Positions 25,210 to 33,461 of a stretch of 35,808 nt of DNA are shown here, piece by piece; the stretch's first letter is position 1; each line of letters begins with the position of its first letter. The notes beneath the pieces are model-generated. The model had not been told where the DNA came from. It was given only the letters and a program-made list of their open reading frames with translations, and did not search any database. Source of the stretch: Lachnospiraceae bacterium. Lineage in GTDB: Bacteria > Bacillota > Clostridia > Lachnospirales > Lachnospiraceae. The position numbers and the translations under genes are program-made. The stretch covers positions 1 through 35,808 of the forward strand of contig CAAFZP010000010.1 of the NCBI GenBank assembly GCA_900767585.1. The letters are read 5' to 3'.

Positions 25210-26241
25210 TTAACATTTATCAACGCAAACATCTCTAACAAATTTTTTCATACATTTATCTGCCTTAACAACAAATGCTGTCACTATAATAACAACAATT
25301 ATACATAACAAAAATACCGCATACACCTCGCTCTTTGAAAGCATCCTACCGGCAAATCTCATAGTTATCTCTTGTATAACGATATGATGTGTTAAAAACA
25401 CAGCATAACAATATTTTCCTATTTTAGAAAATACATTAAACAAAATGCGCAATTTAATTAATTGACACAAATATTCCACTAATATGACAACAGCCATTGC
25501 TATCAATGTATTCTTATACAATGTTTGAACCTTACTCAAATCAAATAATTCAAAACATACCAATAAAATTCCACTTATTAATGCCATATACCATTTTGTA
25601 TGTTTCATATATTTGACCAAATACATGCCAAACGCAAATTCCGGAACTCTGAATAAGAAAAATATAGAAACCGGTATTTTCCCCTTGTAAAAAAACGATC
25701 CTACAAAGTATACTGCAAGGATAATTATAGCTGTTATAATTGGTCTTTTTTCAATCGCCAATTTCAATATAGGAAACAACATATACAATAATATAATGCA
25801 GCCTAAAAACCATTCCCCCAATATGTAGAAATTAGATCCATACCACGAAGTATATCCATCCATTCCTATAACAGTAAGAATAAACCGAGATTTCGGAATA
25901 TCCTGCCACATCAACAATCCTGTATTTTTATATGTCAGATAAGCAAAAGCCAAAAGCCAGCATAACCAAAACATCGGAAAGATTCCGACAATTCTACGTT
26001 TAATATATTTTTTTATATCTAATTTTTCATCATATGTATACATCAAAGAGATTCCGGATAATACAAAAAAGATGCATACACCAAAATCCCCGAGATATAC
26101 GCCAAAAACTTTGTCTGGCAATATTTTATTTGCATAGTTAACTCCCGCAGCTTCAAGCGCTCTAGTATAATGGCATACTACTACGGGTACCATAGCTAAC
26201 ACACGCAATATATCTACATATGCCAGTCTCTCTTTCATCAT
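25210..26241 (-). CDS. Membrane acyltransferase, family 3
   Basis: 343 residues, the normal length for a single-domain acyltransferase-3 protein. The N-terminal signature is AYVDILRVLAMVPVVVCHYT (7-26), then GDFGVCIFFVLSGISLMYTY, and about ten membrane helices with basic cytoplasmic ends. Members O-acetylate or otherwise acylate surface polysaccharide. AAGGAG lies 5 bases before the first of two adjacent ATGs (26241), which is chosen. It is 14 bases downstream of the kinase/coiled-coil gene and is the last gene of the polysaccharide operon before the terminator at 25131-25201. Confidence 0.85.
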   Translation of the reverse strand: MMKERLAYVDILRVLAMVPVVVCHYTRALEAAGVNYANKILPDKVFGVYLGDFGVCIFFVLSGISLMYTYDEKLDIKKYIKRRIVGIFPMFWLCWLLAFAYLTYKNTGLLMWQDIPKSRFILTVIGMDGYTSWYGSNFYILGEWFLGCIILLYMLFPILKLAIEKRPIITAIIILAVYFVGSFFYKGKIPVSIFFLFRVPEFAFGMYLVKYMKHTKWYMALISGILLVCFELFDLSKVQTLYKNTLIAMAVVILVEYLCQLIKLRILFNVFSKIGKYCYAVFLTHHIVIQEITMRFAGRMLSKSEVYAVFLLCIIVVIIVTAFVVKADKCMKKFVRDVCVDKC

Positions 26242-26255
26242 TTTTTCTCCTTGTA

Positions 26256-27560
26256 TTATTTTTTTATCTTTTCTTCCTTTGTTGGCTTTACTATATTTCT
26301 CACTTTAGAAATTGCTTTCCAGGATTTTGAATTTACGATTGCCTCATATTTGTTTTTATAAGCGTTTTTTTCTTCCAACACGGCACTCTTCTCAATTTCT
26401 ATGCACTCCAATGTCTTTGTCAATTCTTCAACAGAGGTTAATGTATTTTGAAATTGCTTTCTTAATTCCACTAGCTCTGCATCTTTTTGTTCTACAATTG
26501 CAACCGACTTTTTCCATTCATCTGCACATTTCTGCCATTCTTGATTTGCCTTGGCAAGTTCTTTATCTTTTTGTTCTATTATCGCAACCGACTTTTTCCA
26601 TTCATCTGCACATTTCTGCCACTCTTGATTTGCCTTGGCAAGTTCTTTATCTTTCTGTTCTATTATCGCAACCGACTTTTTCCATTCATCCGCGCATTTC
26701 TGCCATTCTTGATTTGCCTTGGCAAGTTCTTTATCTTTCTGTTCTATTGTCGCAACCGACTTTTTCCATTCATCTGCACATTTCTGCCATTCACTTCTTA
26801 TATCTTCAAGAGTTTCTTTCGGCTTTAAACATGTAATTTTATCTTTTGCATAACTCCGTCCATCACAATCACAAATAATATAATTAAAGAAATGCAAATA
26901 ACTTTTCTTCAATTCCTTTATATCCGTTTCAACTCCCATATACTCGAGAGCTTTTTTCTCTGGATAAAAAGTCTCAACAATTTCATTCTTTATATATAGA
27001 TTATCTATACAATTGTAGATAACTAGATCCAATGGCATTGTAAATTTCATCACCCATTCGTAGTCAATAAAGTATGGGGCTTCATTTACAAAAATTATAT
27101 TCGATGGAATTGCATCAAAATTAGCAAATTTTAGGGCTCTTTTCCCTACGTAACATTCTCCAGAACCATACCACTCAGTAAACTGTTCACTATCCGAAAA
27201 TTGGCATTGATTATTGTTGCTCCCTATTATGATTTCCCTGTGTTTAGCAAGTATATCCTCAAAACGGCTCTCATCTTCAGCAAAAACAGCTTTTAAATAT
27301 ATATCTTCCAAAGAAATCCCATCTAAGTAATCGAACTCAACAATGCCATTATCTTTTAGATTCGCCTTACAAATATTTACATTTGGGAAATATGTTTCCA
27401 GACCTTTTTGATTTTCATAAATATTTTTTACATGTTGCCATCCATCCTTATATATACTTTCTTTCCTTACTATTGGTGGCTCACATTGTCTATCAACTAT
27501 AGTCTTAATGCTAAATCTTCTATTTCTTTCGTCACTAAATTTTATTAATCCTGTAACCAT
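26256..27560 (-). CDS. Kinase-like protein with modular coiled coil (WbdD-type ruler candidate)
   Basis: 434 residues. The N-terminal ~245 residues look like a protein-kinase/APH fold: candidate ATP lysine Lys33 in VRKES, FDYLDG hinge-like motif at 76-81, catalytic-loop counterpart FDAIPSNIIF (148-157; Asp149, Asn154) and metal-Asp counterpart FIDYEW (Asp166). From 257 comes a coiled coil of three full 28-residue units (257-284, 285-312, 313-340) plus a partial fourth, each of type EWQKCADEWKKSV then AIIEQKDKELAKANQ, with W, W, I and L exactly 7 apart. Further coil follows to ~410, and a basic tail (SKSWKAISKVR) that may touch the membrane. Together with the upstream methyltransferase (total 735 residues) this matches the domain order of E. 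coli WbdD (about 700 residues). TTGGAGG precedes the ATG. The kinase substrate is inferred, not shown. Confidence 0.75.
   Translation of the reverse strand: MVTGLIKFSDERNRRFSIKTIVDRQCEPPIVRKESIYKDGWQHVKNIYENQKGLETYFPNVNICKANLKDNGIVEFDYLDGISLEDIYLKAVFAEDESRFEDILAKHREIIIGSNNNQCQFSDSEQFTEWYGSGECYVGKRALKFANFDAIPSNIIFVNEAPYFIDYEWVMKFTMPLDLVIYNCIDNLYIKNEIVETFYPEKKALEYMGVETDIKELKKSYLHFFNYIICDCDGRSYAKDKITCLKPKETLEDIRSEWQKCADEWKKSVATIEQKDKELAKANQEWQKCADEWKKSVAIIEQKDKELAKANQEWQKCADEWKKSVAIIEQKDKELAKANQEWQKCADEWKKSVAIVEQKDAELVELRKQFQNTLTSVEELTKTLECIEIEKSAVLEEKNAYKNKYEAIVNSKSWKAISKVRNIVKPTKEEKIKK
26472..26792 (-). repeat. 84-bp tandem repeat encoding four-heptad coil units
   Basis: Units 26792-26709, 26708-26625 and 26624-26541, then a partial unit 26540-26472. 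The three full units differ from each other at only 3 or 4 of 84 bases, which points to recent expansion or homogenisation. The unit length is 28 codons, exactly four heptads, so gain or loss keeps both reading frame and coil register. Short reads could have collapsed extra copies. Confidence 0.95.
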
Positions 27561-27579
27561 ACTGCCTCCAAGCGTATTA

Positions 27580-28485
27580 TTACTTTTTTATTGCCTCTAC
27601 AAGAAACGAGTTCGCAAAATATTTGATTTCCTCACATCCTCGTAAGCTCTTAAAAGCTTCCAATTGATTAAACGTTTCTGTTACCCTGGCATCAAAATTA
27701 TTTTCTCCAGAAAAATCAACCTCATACTCCATGATACTATGATCATCGTATATAACTTGTGTCAATTTATAATCCGGAAATGGATATTCATATTGAATAT
27801 TTTCAAATCCACTTTTAACTAAAAGATTCCTAAGTTCTGAATAGCTATAGGTTTTAATCTTGCTATTCTCATATCCCTCAATTCCAACAAATGGTTTGCA
27901 TAAATGATCTTCATTATAACCTGCAAAATACTTCATTCCTAATCTATTCTCTATTGCAATATATAATTTACCATTTGGCTTCATTAATTTTTTTATCTTA
28001 TCAAGGAATAGCTCATCTGCATTTATTGCTTCAACATAGTATCCTGCATACTCTAATACTCCAATTAAAGTAATAACATCATACTGTTCCCGCAATTCTA
28101 CATCTTCAAAATTCCCTACAAATATTTCGATATTGTCCATATCTTTGTGTCTATACGCATTTACGAGAGATCTTCTTTTAGATAGATCAACGCATGTAAC
28201 CTTTTGTGCCTTTTGAGCCAATGCACCTGTTACTGCTCCCATACCCGCACCAATTTCCAATAAATTATCTGTCGGTTTAATGTCCATAGGCGCAACTATA
28301 TTTTCTCTCTGTCGACTTAAATGATATAATATCGCCCAATTGTCGAAACGAGAATCTGTATACCTATACGCATTATCATGCTTAACTATATCTAATATAA
28401 CGTCCTCTATATCACCATCACTATACAAATCTTCTCCGGAGTAAAAGCTATAATCTATTTTTACCTTCCCGATTTCTTCTTGCAT
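27580..28485 (-). CDS. Class I SAM-dependent methyltransferase of the glycan cluster
   Basis: 301 residues. The SAM-binding motif I LLEIGAGMGAVTGAL is at about 75-89, an acidic ribose-binding residue in VTCVDLSK at about 95-102, and IGVLEYAGYY after strand 4. The later motif IENRLGMKYFAGYNEDHL is typical of methyltransferases in surface glycan clusters. In WbdD-type systems the methyltransferase methylates the phosphate that the kinase puts on the terminal sugar. Here the kinase-like gene follows 19 bases downstream, so the two probably act together. AAGGAGA is formed by the last codons of the upstream RgpF gene (stop TAA within AGGAGATAA), giving tight coupling with a longish 12-base spacing. 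Cytoplasmic. Confidence 0.85.
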   Translation of the reverse strand: MQEEIGKVKIDYSFYSGEDLYSDGDIEDVILDIVKHDNAYRYTDSRFDNWAILYHLSRQRENIVAPMDIKPTDNLLEIGAGMGAVTGALAQKAQKVTCVDLSKRRSLVNAYRHKDMDNIEIFVGNFEDVELREQYDVITLIGVLEYAGYYVEAINADELFLDKIKKLMKPNGKLYIAIENRLGMKYFAGYNEDHLCKPFVGIEGYENSKIKTYSYSELRNLLVKSGFENIQYEYPFPDYKLTQVIYDDHSIMEYEVDFSGENNFDARVTETFNQLEAFKSLRGCEEIKYFANSFLVEAIKK

Positions 28486-28494
28486 ATTGTCTTA

Positions 28495-30381
28495 TTATCT
28501 CCTTCTAATCTTCCTATAAACTTTTCCACCTAATTTATATATCCCATAAGGCATAACTAATTTCAAACCATGTTTTACTTTACTTCTAAAAGTCACTTCA
28601 GGCAATATCTCTTCTGGTGGAGCAGGTTTAGGACAATGTCTCTCAGCCAGCATATTATTCTCAACTCTATCCCTTACAACACAATAGTAACTTGGATCAT
28701 ACATTTCAAATGCAGCTTTATTCATCTCTCTAAACATATAATCCGAATTCGTGATATCTATTTCCGCATAATTATCACTATATAATGTTCCTGTATAATA
28801 TCCGCATGCCCTTACCAATTCAGGAAGAGCTAAAAGAACCAATTCATCATCTTCTTTTTTCTTCAATAATTTATTGATTCGATCGTCCAGTAATACTTCT
28901 CTACGAATTATGAAATTTCCGCCCAAAGGGAAGATAGGTGCAATATCTGCTTTAATATTGGGTTTAACGCCTATTTCCTCTATAAGGATCTTTGTCCTCT
29001 CAAAGTTCCCCATCCAGCCATCATTAAGAAGTGGTAAATATTCTCCAAATTTAGGCAATGGAGGAATTCCCATCCCCATACGGTCATTTTCCTTAAAAGT
29101 TTCCCGTACATTAGTAATATAATCCTCAGATATCAAAAGGCAATTCCAGTCTTTATATATATTTGACATTTTATTGCTATAAGGCTGAACTGTTCCTTTA
29201 TCATCAATCACACAACAAATATTATATGTTATATTTTCTTCAGCATTATCCTTTATCGCCAGTAAAAAATCAGATATTTTTTCTATTTTAGCTTGAACTT
29301 TCTTTACATTGGTATATGGCATCATATCATATACAGCATCTATTTTTTCACAATCGCCAAACAAATAAACACTATAACTCATATTTAAATTATCAATGTA
29401 TTTCTTGTAAAACTGTATGCACTCTAAACTTTTTACCCATATGCTGATACTCACATCACACTCTCGTTGTTCACTATAACTCATATCGCTCGAATTGCAA
29501 TAATTCAGTTGCATAACTTTACTTACTTCTGATATATTTTCAAGCCTAAGTATGTTGTCCCATATCATATTGACATCATAGTCTATATTCTCGCGCAAAT
29601 ATTCATATGCTTCTATAGTGGCTTCACCACACGTATTCAACAAATAATCATTATAGTCTGTAAAAAATGATCTTCTCTTTATAATCGGGCATCTATCTTC
29701 AGCCAAAAGTTCTTTTAACTTAAACATAATAGGTGAAAACGAATAATCCTGAAATCTATCAGTATCTATATATACAGCCCACTTATACCCCTTATCTTCA
29801 AATTTTTTTGTCAACACAGCCTCATATCCGCATATTGAATCAAGATAAGTTGAAGGATTCTTCATTGAAATAATAAACTCTTTATAATCATCCGAGTCAA
29901 ACAGCGATCTTCTTAATACCAAAAAATGCGACTGTATATGTTCCGGTAAGTATCCATATTCTATTGCGCCAAAAGGATCAGGATCAACTTTATGATGTTT
30001 TGTCAACCCCCAAAAGTCCAGATCCATATTGCTCATCTTCGAAAAAGCTTCTTCAAACGGATATATCGCCCCAAAAAAAGTATAATTTAACATTACAAGT
30101 TCATCAAACTTCTTTAATTCTTTGAAGCCTATATGGAATAGCCCTTCTCTGTATCCTCCTACATCAAAACCAGAATTAGCTCTTATTAATACTTCATCTG
30201 ACACAGATGACAATACTTCTATCGCCTCATCAGAAGGCTTACCATTGCATACGACCAACAAATATCTTAAACTTTTCCTTAAATCCTTAAGCATGTAGAC
30301 GATATAATCATCAACCTTACCATCTCTGTCGTAAAATAAGAATATTCCACATCTGTTCTTTTTAGCATTATCTATTATCAT
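28495..30381 (-). CDS. RgpF-type (rhamnan synthesis F) glycosyltransferase, second copy
   Basis: 628 residues, one soluble protein. Two halves: about 10-270 with CGIFLFYDRDGKVDDY, LLVVCNG, ANSGFDVGGYREGL, DFWGLTKHHK and EYGYLPEHIQSHFLVLRRSL, and 290-600 with MGMGIPPLPKFGEYLPLLND and PLGGNFIIRREVL. These are hallmarks of the RgpF family, which extends rhamnose polysaccharides in streptococci. It lacks the second-half RGRDVAPF motif seen in the first copy, so its second domain may be altered or differ in substrate. The basic C-terminal end (KVYRKIRRR) may contact the membrane. AGGTGA lies before the ATG, 11 bases after the first copy. A rhamnose donor pathway is not in view, so the sugar is inferred. 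Confidence 0.82.
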   Translation of the reverse strand: MIIDNAKKNRCGIFLFYDRDGKVDDYIVYMLKDLRKSLRYLLVVCNGKPSDEAIEVLSSVSDEVLIRANSGFDVGGYREGLFHIGFKELKKFDELVMLNYTFFGAIYPFEEAFSKMSNMDLDFWGLTKHHKVDPDPFGAIEYGYLPEHIQSHFLVLRRSLFDSDDYKEFIISMKNPSTYLDSICGYEAVLTKKFEDKGYKWAVYIDTDRFQDYSFSPIMFKLKELLAEDRCPIIKRRSFFTDYNDYLLNTCGEATIEAYEYLRENIDYDVNMIWDNILRLENISEVSKVMQLNYCNSSDMSYSEQRECDVSISIWVKSLECIQFYKKYIDNLNMSYSVYLFGDCEKIDAVYDMMPYTNVKKVQAKIEKISDFLLAIKDNAEENITYNICCVIDDKGTVQPYSNKMSNIYKDWNCLLISEDYITNVRETFKENDRMGMGIPPLPKFGEYLPLLNDGWMGNFERTKILIEEIGVKPNIKADIAPIFPLGGNFIIRREVLLDDRINKLLKKKEDDELVLLALPELVRACGYYTGTLYSDNYAEIDITNSDYMFREMNKAAFEMYDPSYYCVVRDRVENNMLAERHCPKPAPPEEILPEVTFRSKVKHGLKLVMPYGIYKLGGKVYRKIRRR

Positions 30382-30392
30382 AGTTGTATCAC

Positions 30393-32153
30393 CTATACGT
30401 TCTTTATACTTTCAACAAGCTCTCTAAATTTATTTACTCCCTTAAGTTTCATAGCCGCTCTAGTCAATCCATCATTCATATATCTCCAATTAGTAAGCTG
30501 TATTCTTGCATAAGTATCAGCCATTACCCATCCACAATAATATCCCCTATCCTGTACGCAAAAAGGATAAATTCTCTCAATTGCATGCAAAATTGTATGA
30601 TCATCTGCAATAGGTTCTTGAGGGAAATCCTCATACTGCCAATCTTCTTCAAATAAACCTTTTAATGCATCTGTTCTAAACCAAAACATAGATCCTAACG
30701 GCGCAACTGGTTCTTTTGATATTACCATATCACATTTCAGTCCCAACCTATCAGCTAACATTTGCGCGTCTGGGAAATTCTCACCCCATTCTCCCTTTCC
30801 CGTCGTAGGATAATAAGGTCCATGAACAGGTATTGGCGGCATAAGCATTCCAAGTTTTTCATTCCTATTGAAAAGATTGATTATATTTTCTATATAGTTT
30901 TTATTTTTTAACATATTATCAAAGCACATGTTGTTCCATGATTCCCCTATAGACATAGGCTTAATCTGATATACCTTTTTATCATGCACTTTGCATATTA
31001 AATCATATTTATCTATAAGATCTTTACACCCCACCAAAAATGGGGCCACATCTCTTCCTCTATTTCCAACTATACGGAATTCAATTTTCCTATCACTTAT
31101 GACTGAAAAAGCTTCTTTGACTGTTTTTAACTTATCCTCATTTGGTACTGTCACATATATATCTACATATCCCGGCAATTGACTTGCATATTGAGCACAC
31201 ATTACTGCTAACTCATCATAATAGACGTGTATTATGGTTGCAATTTTCGATTTTGGTTCTGTAAATAACGCGGATTTTCTAGTTGATAAAACATAATTTA
31301 AATGCAATCTTTTTTTCATATCCGCCATATTTTGTAAACGGATAATATTTGTCCAAATCATATTTACATCATAATCTGTCTTATCTATAACATATTGCAT
31401 TACCTCCTTCATCGCTTCTCCACCACTACGTGATACAGCTTCTCCATATTCATGAAAGAAAGAACGCTTTTTTATAACAGGACATCTTCTTTGTTCTATC
31501 ATAATATCTGGGAAATCACGCAAAGGATCATATGTGTAACCTTCCAAATCATCAGTATTTACATAAACATCCCATTTATATCCCATATCTGCAAATTTCT
31601 TTGTAAAAATTGCCTCATGATATCCTATCGCTTTTTCGTAACTGTCTATTTGCGGCATATTTTTCCAATAATCAGAGAAATCTTTTTTTTGTGTCAGTGA
31701 TTTTCGAAACACCATAAAAAAAGATTGAACATGTTTAGGAAGATATCCATATTCAACAGTTCCAAATGGATCAAATGGCACTTCGTGAAAATTAGTTATT
31801 CCCCAAAAATCCAAATCTTTTTTCTGCATAGTTCCAAACATCTCGTCAAAAGAATACAAAGGACCAAACATAGTGGAATTGCATATTACAATCTCGTCAT
31901 ACTTACCATCGACATTATAGTTTATCTTTTTTAATCCGATATTGTATGCCGTTATATCATAACCCTCATTTTCTCTTAATATGACCTCATCCGCTATATC
32001 TTCAAACCTTTTTTTACCCTGTTCGGATACGCCACCATTACATATAACAATAAGTTTATCTATTTCCTTTTTTAGTGCTTCTAAAAAATAGAAATTATAT
32101 TCATCCGCAATCTGATCCTTATCATAAAAAACATAAACGCCGTATCTAACCAT
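30393..32153 (-). CDS. RgpF-type (rhamnan synthesis F) glycosyltransferase, first copy
   Basis: 586 residues, about the length of streptococcal RgpF. The first half has YGVYVFYDKDQIADEY, LIVICNGG, ENEGYDITAYNIGL, DFWGITNFHE and EYGYLPKHVQSFFMVFRKSL. The second half has the complete set IIHVYYDEL, GNRGRDVAPFLVG, GMLMPPIP and PLGSMFWFRTDAL. Paralogous to the following gene, with which it shares motif order but only moderate identity. The family makes the rhamnose chain of wall polysaccharides on the cytoplasmic face before ABC export. The start ATG at 32153 is 5 bases after the wzt stop, and its GAGG site lies inside the end of wzt, indicating coupling. Confidence 0.87.
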   Translation of the reverse strand: MVRYGVYVFYDKDQIADEYNFYFLEALKKEIDKLIVICNGGVSEQGKKRFEDIADEVILRENEGYDITAYNIGLKKINYNVDGKYDEIVICNSTMFGPLYSFDEMFGTMQKKDLDFWGITNFHEVPFDPFGTVEYGYLPKHVQSFFMVFRKSLTQKKDFSDYWKNMPQIDSYEKAIGYHEAIFTKKFADMGYKWDVYVNTDDLEGYTYDPLRDFPDIMIEQRRCPVIKKRSFFHEYGEAVSRSGGEAMKEVMQYVIDKTDYDVNMIWTNIIRLQNMADMKKRLHLNYVLSTRKSALFTEPKSKIATIIHVYYDELAVMCAQYASQLPGYVDIYVTVPNEDKLKTVKEAFSVISDRKIEFRIVGNRGRDVAPFLVGCKDLIDKYDLICKVHDKKVYQIKPMSIGESWNNMCFDNMLKNKNYIENIINLFNRNEKLGMLMPPIPVHGPYYPTTGKGEWGENFPDAQMLADRLGLKCDMVISKEPVAPLGSMFWFRTDALKGLFEEDWQYEDFPQEPIADDHTILHAIERIYPFCVQDRGYYCGWVMADTYARIQLTNWRYMNDGLTRAAMKLKGVNKFRELVESIKNV

Positions 32154-32158
32154 ACTCT

Positions 32159-33448
32159 TTAATCCTCTTTTTTAATGACAATACTAGAATTCATATCATA
32201 AAATCCCACAGTATTTTTTTCTGAAATCACATGAATATTACATACATCATATAGTCTGTGATATACTACAAATTTATTTTTATGAAAACCAACACAGCCA
32301 AGAGACAACATATAATCCCTTCCCTGAAGATTCATATTTTGCTTAAATTCTACTATACGTACATCACCTTTTTTTACACTACCCGTTGCAATATCCTCAT
32401 ACATGGTATTTGTACCAGTCACCTCTGTTCCTTGTAAATCCTTAATTGTAAATGCATATATAGGTTCCTGAATATCCACATTAAATTTGACTTTCATCCT
32501 AATAGTGAATTCCGTATTCTTCTGTATATTTGAAGTTATCTTCCCTGTATCGTCAACTATAGAATAATCAATTATTTCACCATATTTTTCACCATAACTC
32601 AAATAGTTAGGGTTATTACTCAAATACTGTTTCCATTCACCTTTTTGCAAACTACTGTAATCTGTCTTCTTGTCCGTTTCACTATCCAAAGCTCCACTCT
32701 GTATCTCAGCATCTTTATTTACCATAATTTGCTTGTACATATCGACTATAGTCTTAGGATCTCCCTCTGATACCTTCACGCCCTTGTTTAGTAAAATTAC
32801 TCTGTCACAATACTTACTCACACTTCCCAGATCATGACTTACAAAAAGAATCGTTTTCCCCATCTTTTTAAATTCTTCAAATTTATGATAACATTTTACT
32901 TGAAAGAAAACGTCTCCGACCGACAATGCTTCATCTACAATCAAAATCTCCGGATCTATATTTATCGCAACAGCAAACGCCAGTCTAACAAACATACCAC
33001 TTGAATATGTCTTAACCGGCTGATTGATAAAATCGCCTATATCCGCAAAATCAAGAATATCATCTACTCGTGCTGCAATTTCAGATTCGGAAAATCCCAT
33101 CATCGTTCCATTTAAATAAATGTTTTCAAGTCCTGTATATTCTTGATTAAATCCCGCCCCCAATTCAAGAAGCGCCGATATTCTTCCCTCCAGTTTTACA
33201 TCTCCCTCGGTAGGATTCAATACACCTGTAATTATCTTTAAAATAGTTGACTTTCCTGATCCATTTGTTCCAATTATACCTACTGTCTCACCTTTTTTTA
33301 CCTCAAAACTCACATTATTTAATGCATAGTGATCTTGATGCAGCTTTTTCTTAGTCAATCCCAAAGCTTCCTTAAATCGATATGACGGTTTGTCGTATAA
33401 CTTATATACTTTTGATACATTTTCAACTTTGATTGCTATATCTTCCAA
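32159..33448 (-). CDS. wzt: Wzt: polysaccharide ABC exporter ATPase with C-terminal glycan-binding domain
   Basis: 429 residues. The ATPase domain (1 to ~245) has Walker A GTNGSGKST at 60-68, LGAGFNQEYTGLENI (family-specific), signature YSSGMFVR at 148-155 and Walker B ILIVDEAL at 168-175. A variable linker is followed by a beta-sandwich of about 150 residues (GEIIDYSIVDDTGK, TEFTIRMKVKFN, YAFTIKDLQGTEVTGT, YMLSLGCVGF) like the Wzt C-terminal domain that in E. coli O9a binds the methyl-phosphate-capped chain end. Many Gram-positive RgpD/TagH proteins lack it. The start is a TTG at 33448 with AAGGAG 6 bases upstream. No better in-frame ATG is nearby. It lies 13 bases after wzm. Confidence 0.92.
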   Translation of the reverse strand: MEDIAIKVENVSKVYKLYDKPSYRFKEALGLTKKKLHQDHYALNNVSFEVKKGETVGIIGTNGSGKSTILKIITGVLNPTEGDVKLEGRISALLELGAGFNQEYTGLENIYLNGTMMGFSESEIAARVDDILDFADIGDFINQPVKTYSSGMFVRLAFAVAINIDPEILIVDEALSVGDVFFQVKCYHKFEEFKKMGKTILFVSHDLGSVSKYCDRVILLNKGVKVSEGDPKTIVDMYKQIMVNKDAEIQSGALDSETDKKTDYSSLQKGEWKQYLSNNPNYLSYGEKYGEIIDYSIVDDTGKITSNIQKNTEFTIRMKVKFNVDIQEPIYAFTIKDLQGTEVTGTNTMYEDIATGSVKKGDVRIVEFKQNMNLQGRDYMLSLGCVGFHKNKFVVYHRLYDVCNIHVISEKNTVGFYDMNSSIVIKKED

Positions 33449-33461
33449 CTTTCTCTCCTTA

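Noticed and set aside
26472..26792. Direct repeats considered as a CRISPR array
   Set aside because: Units are contiguous 84-bp coding repeats with no unique spacers and no cas genes nearby.
26312..26836. Plus-strand frames with repeated FPFICTFLP/LICLGKFF segments, resembling a repeat membrane protein
   Set aside because: They are the antisense reading of the 84-bp coiled-coil repeat. The minus-strand frame is longer, in operon context and has a ribosome binding site.
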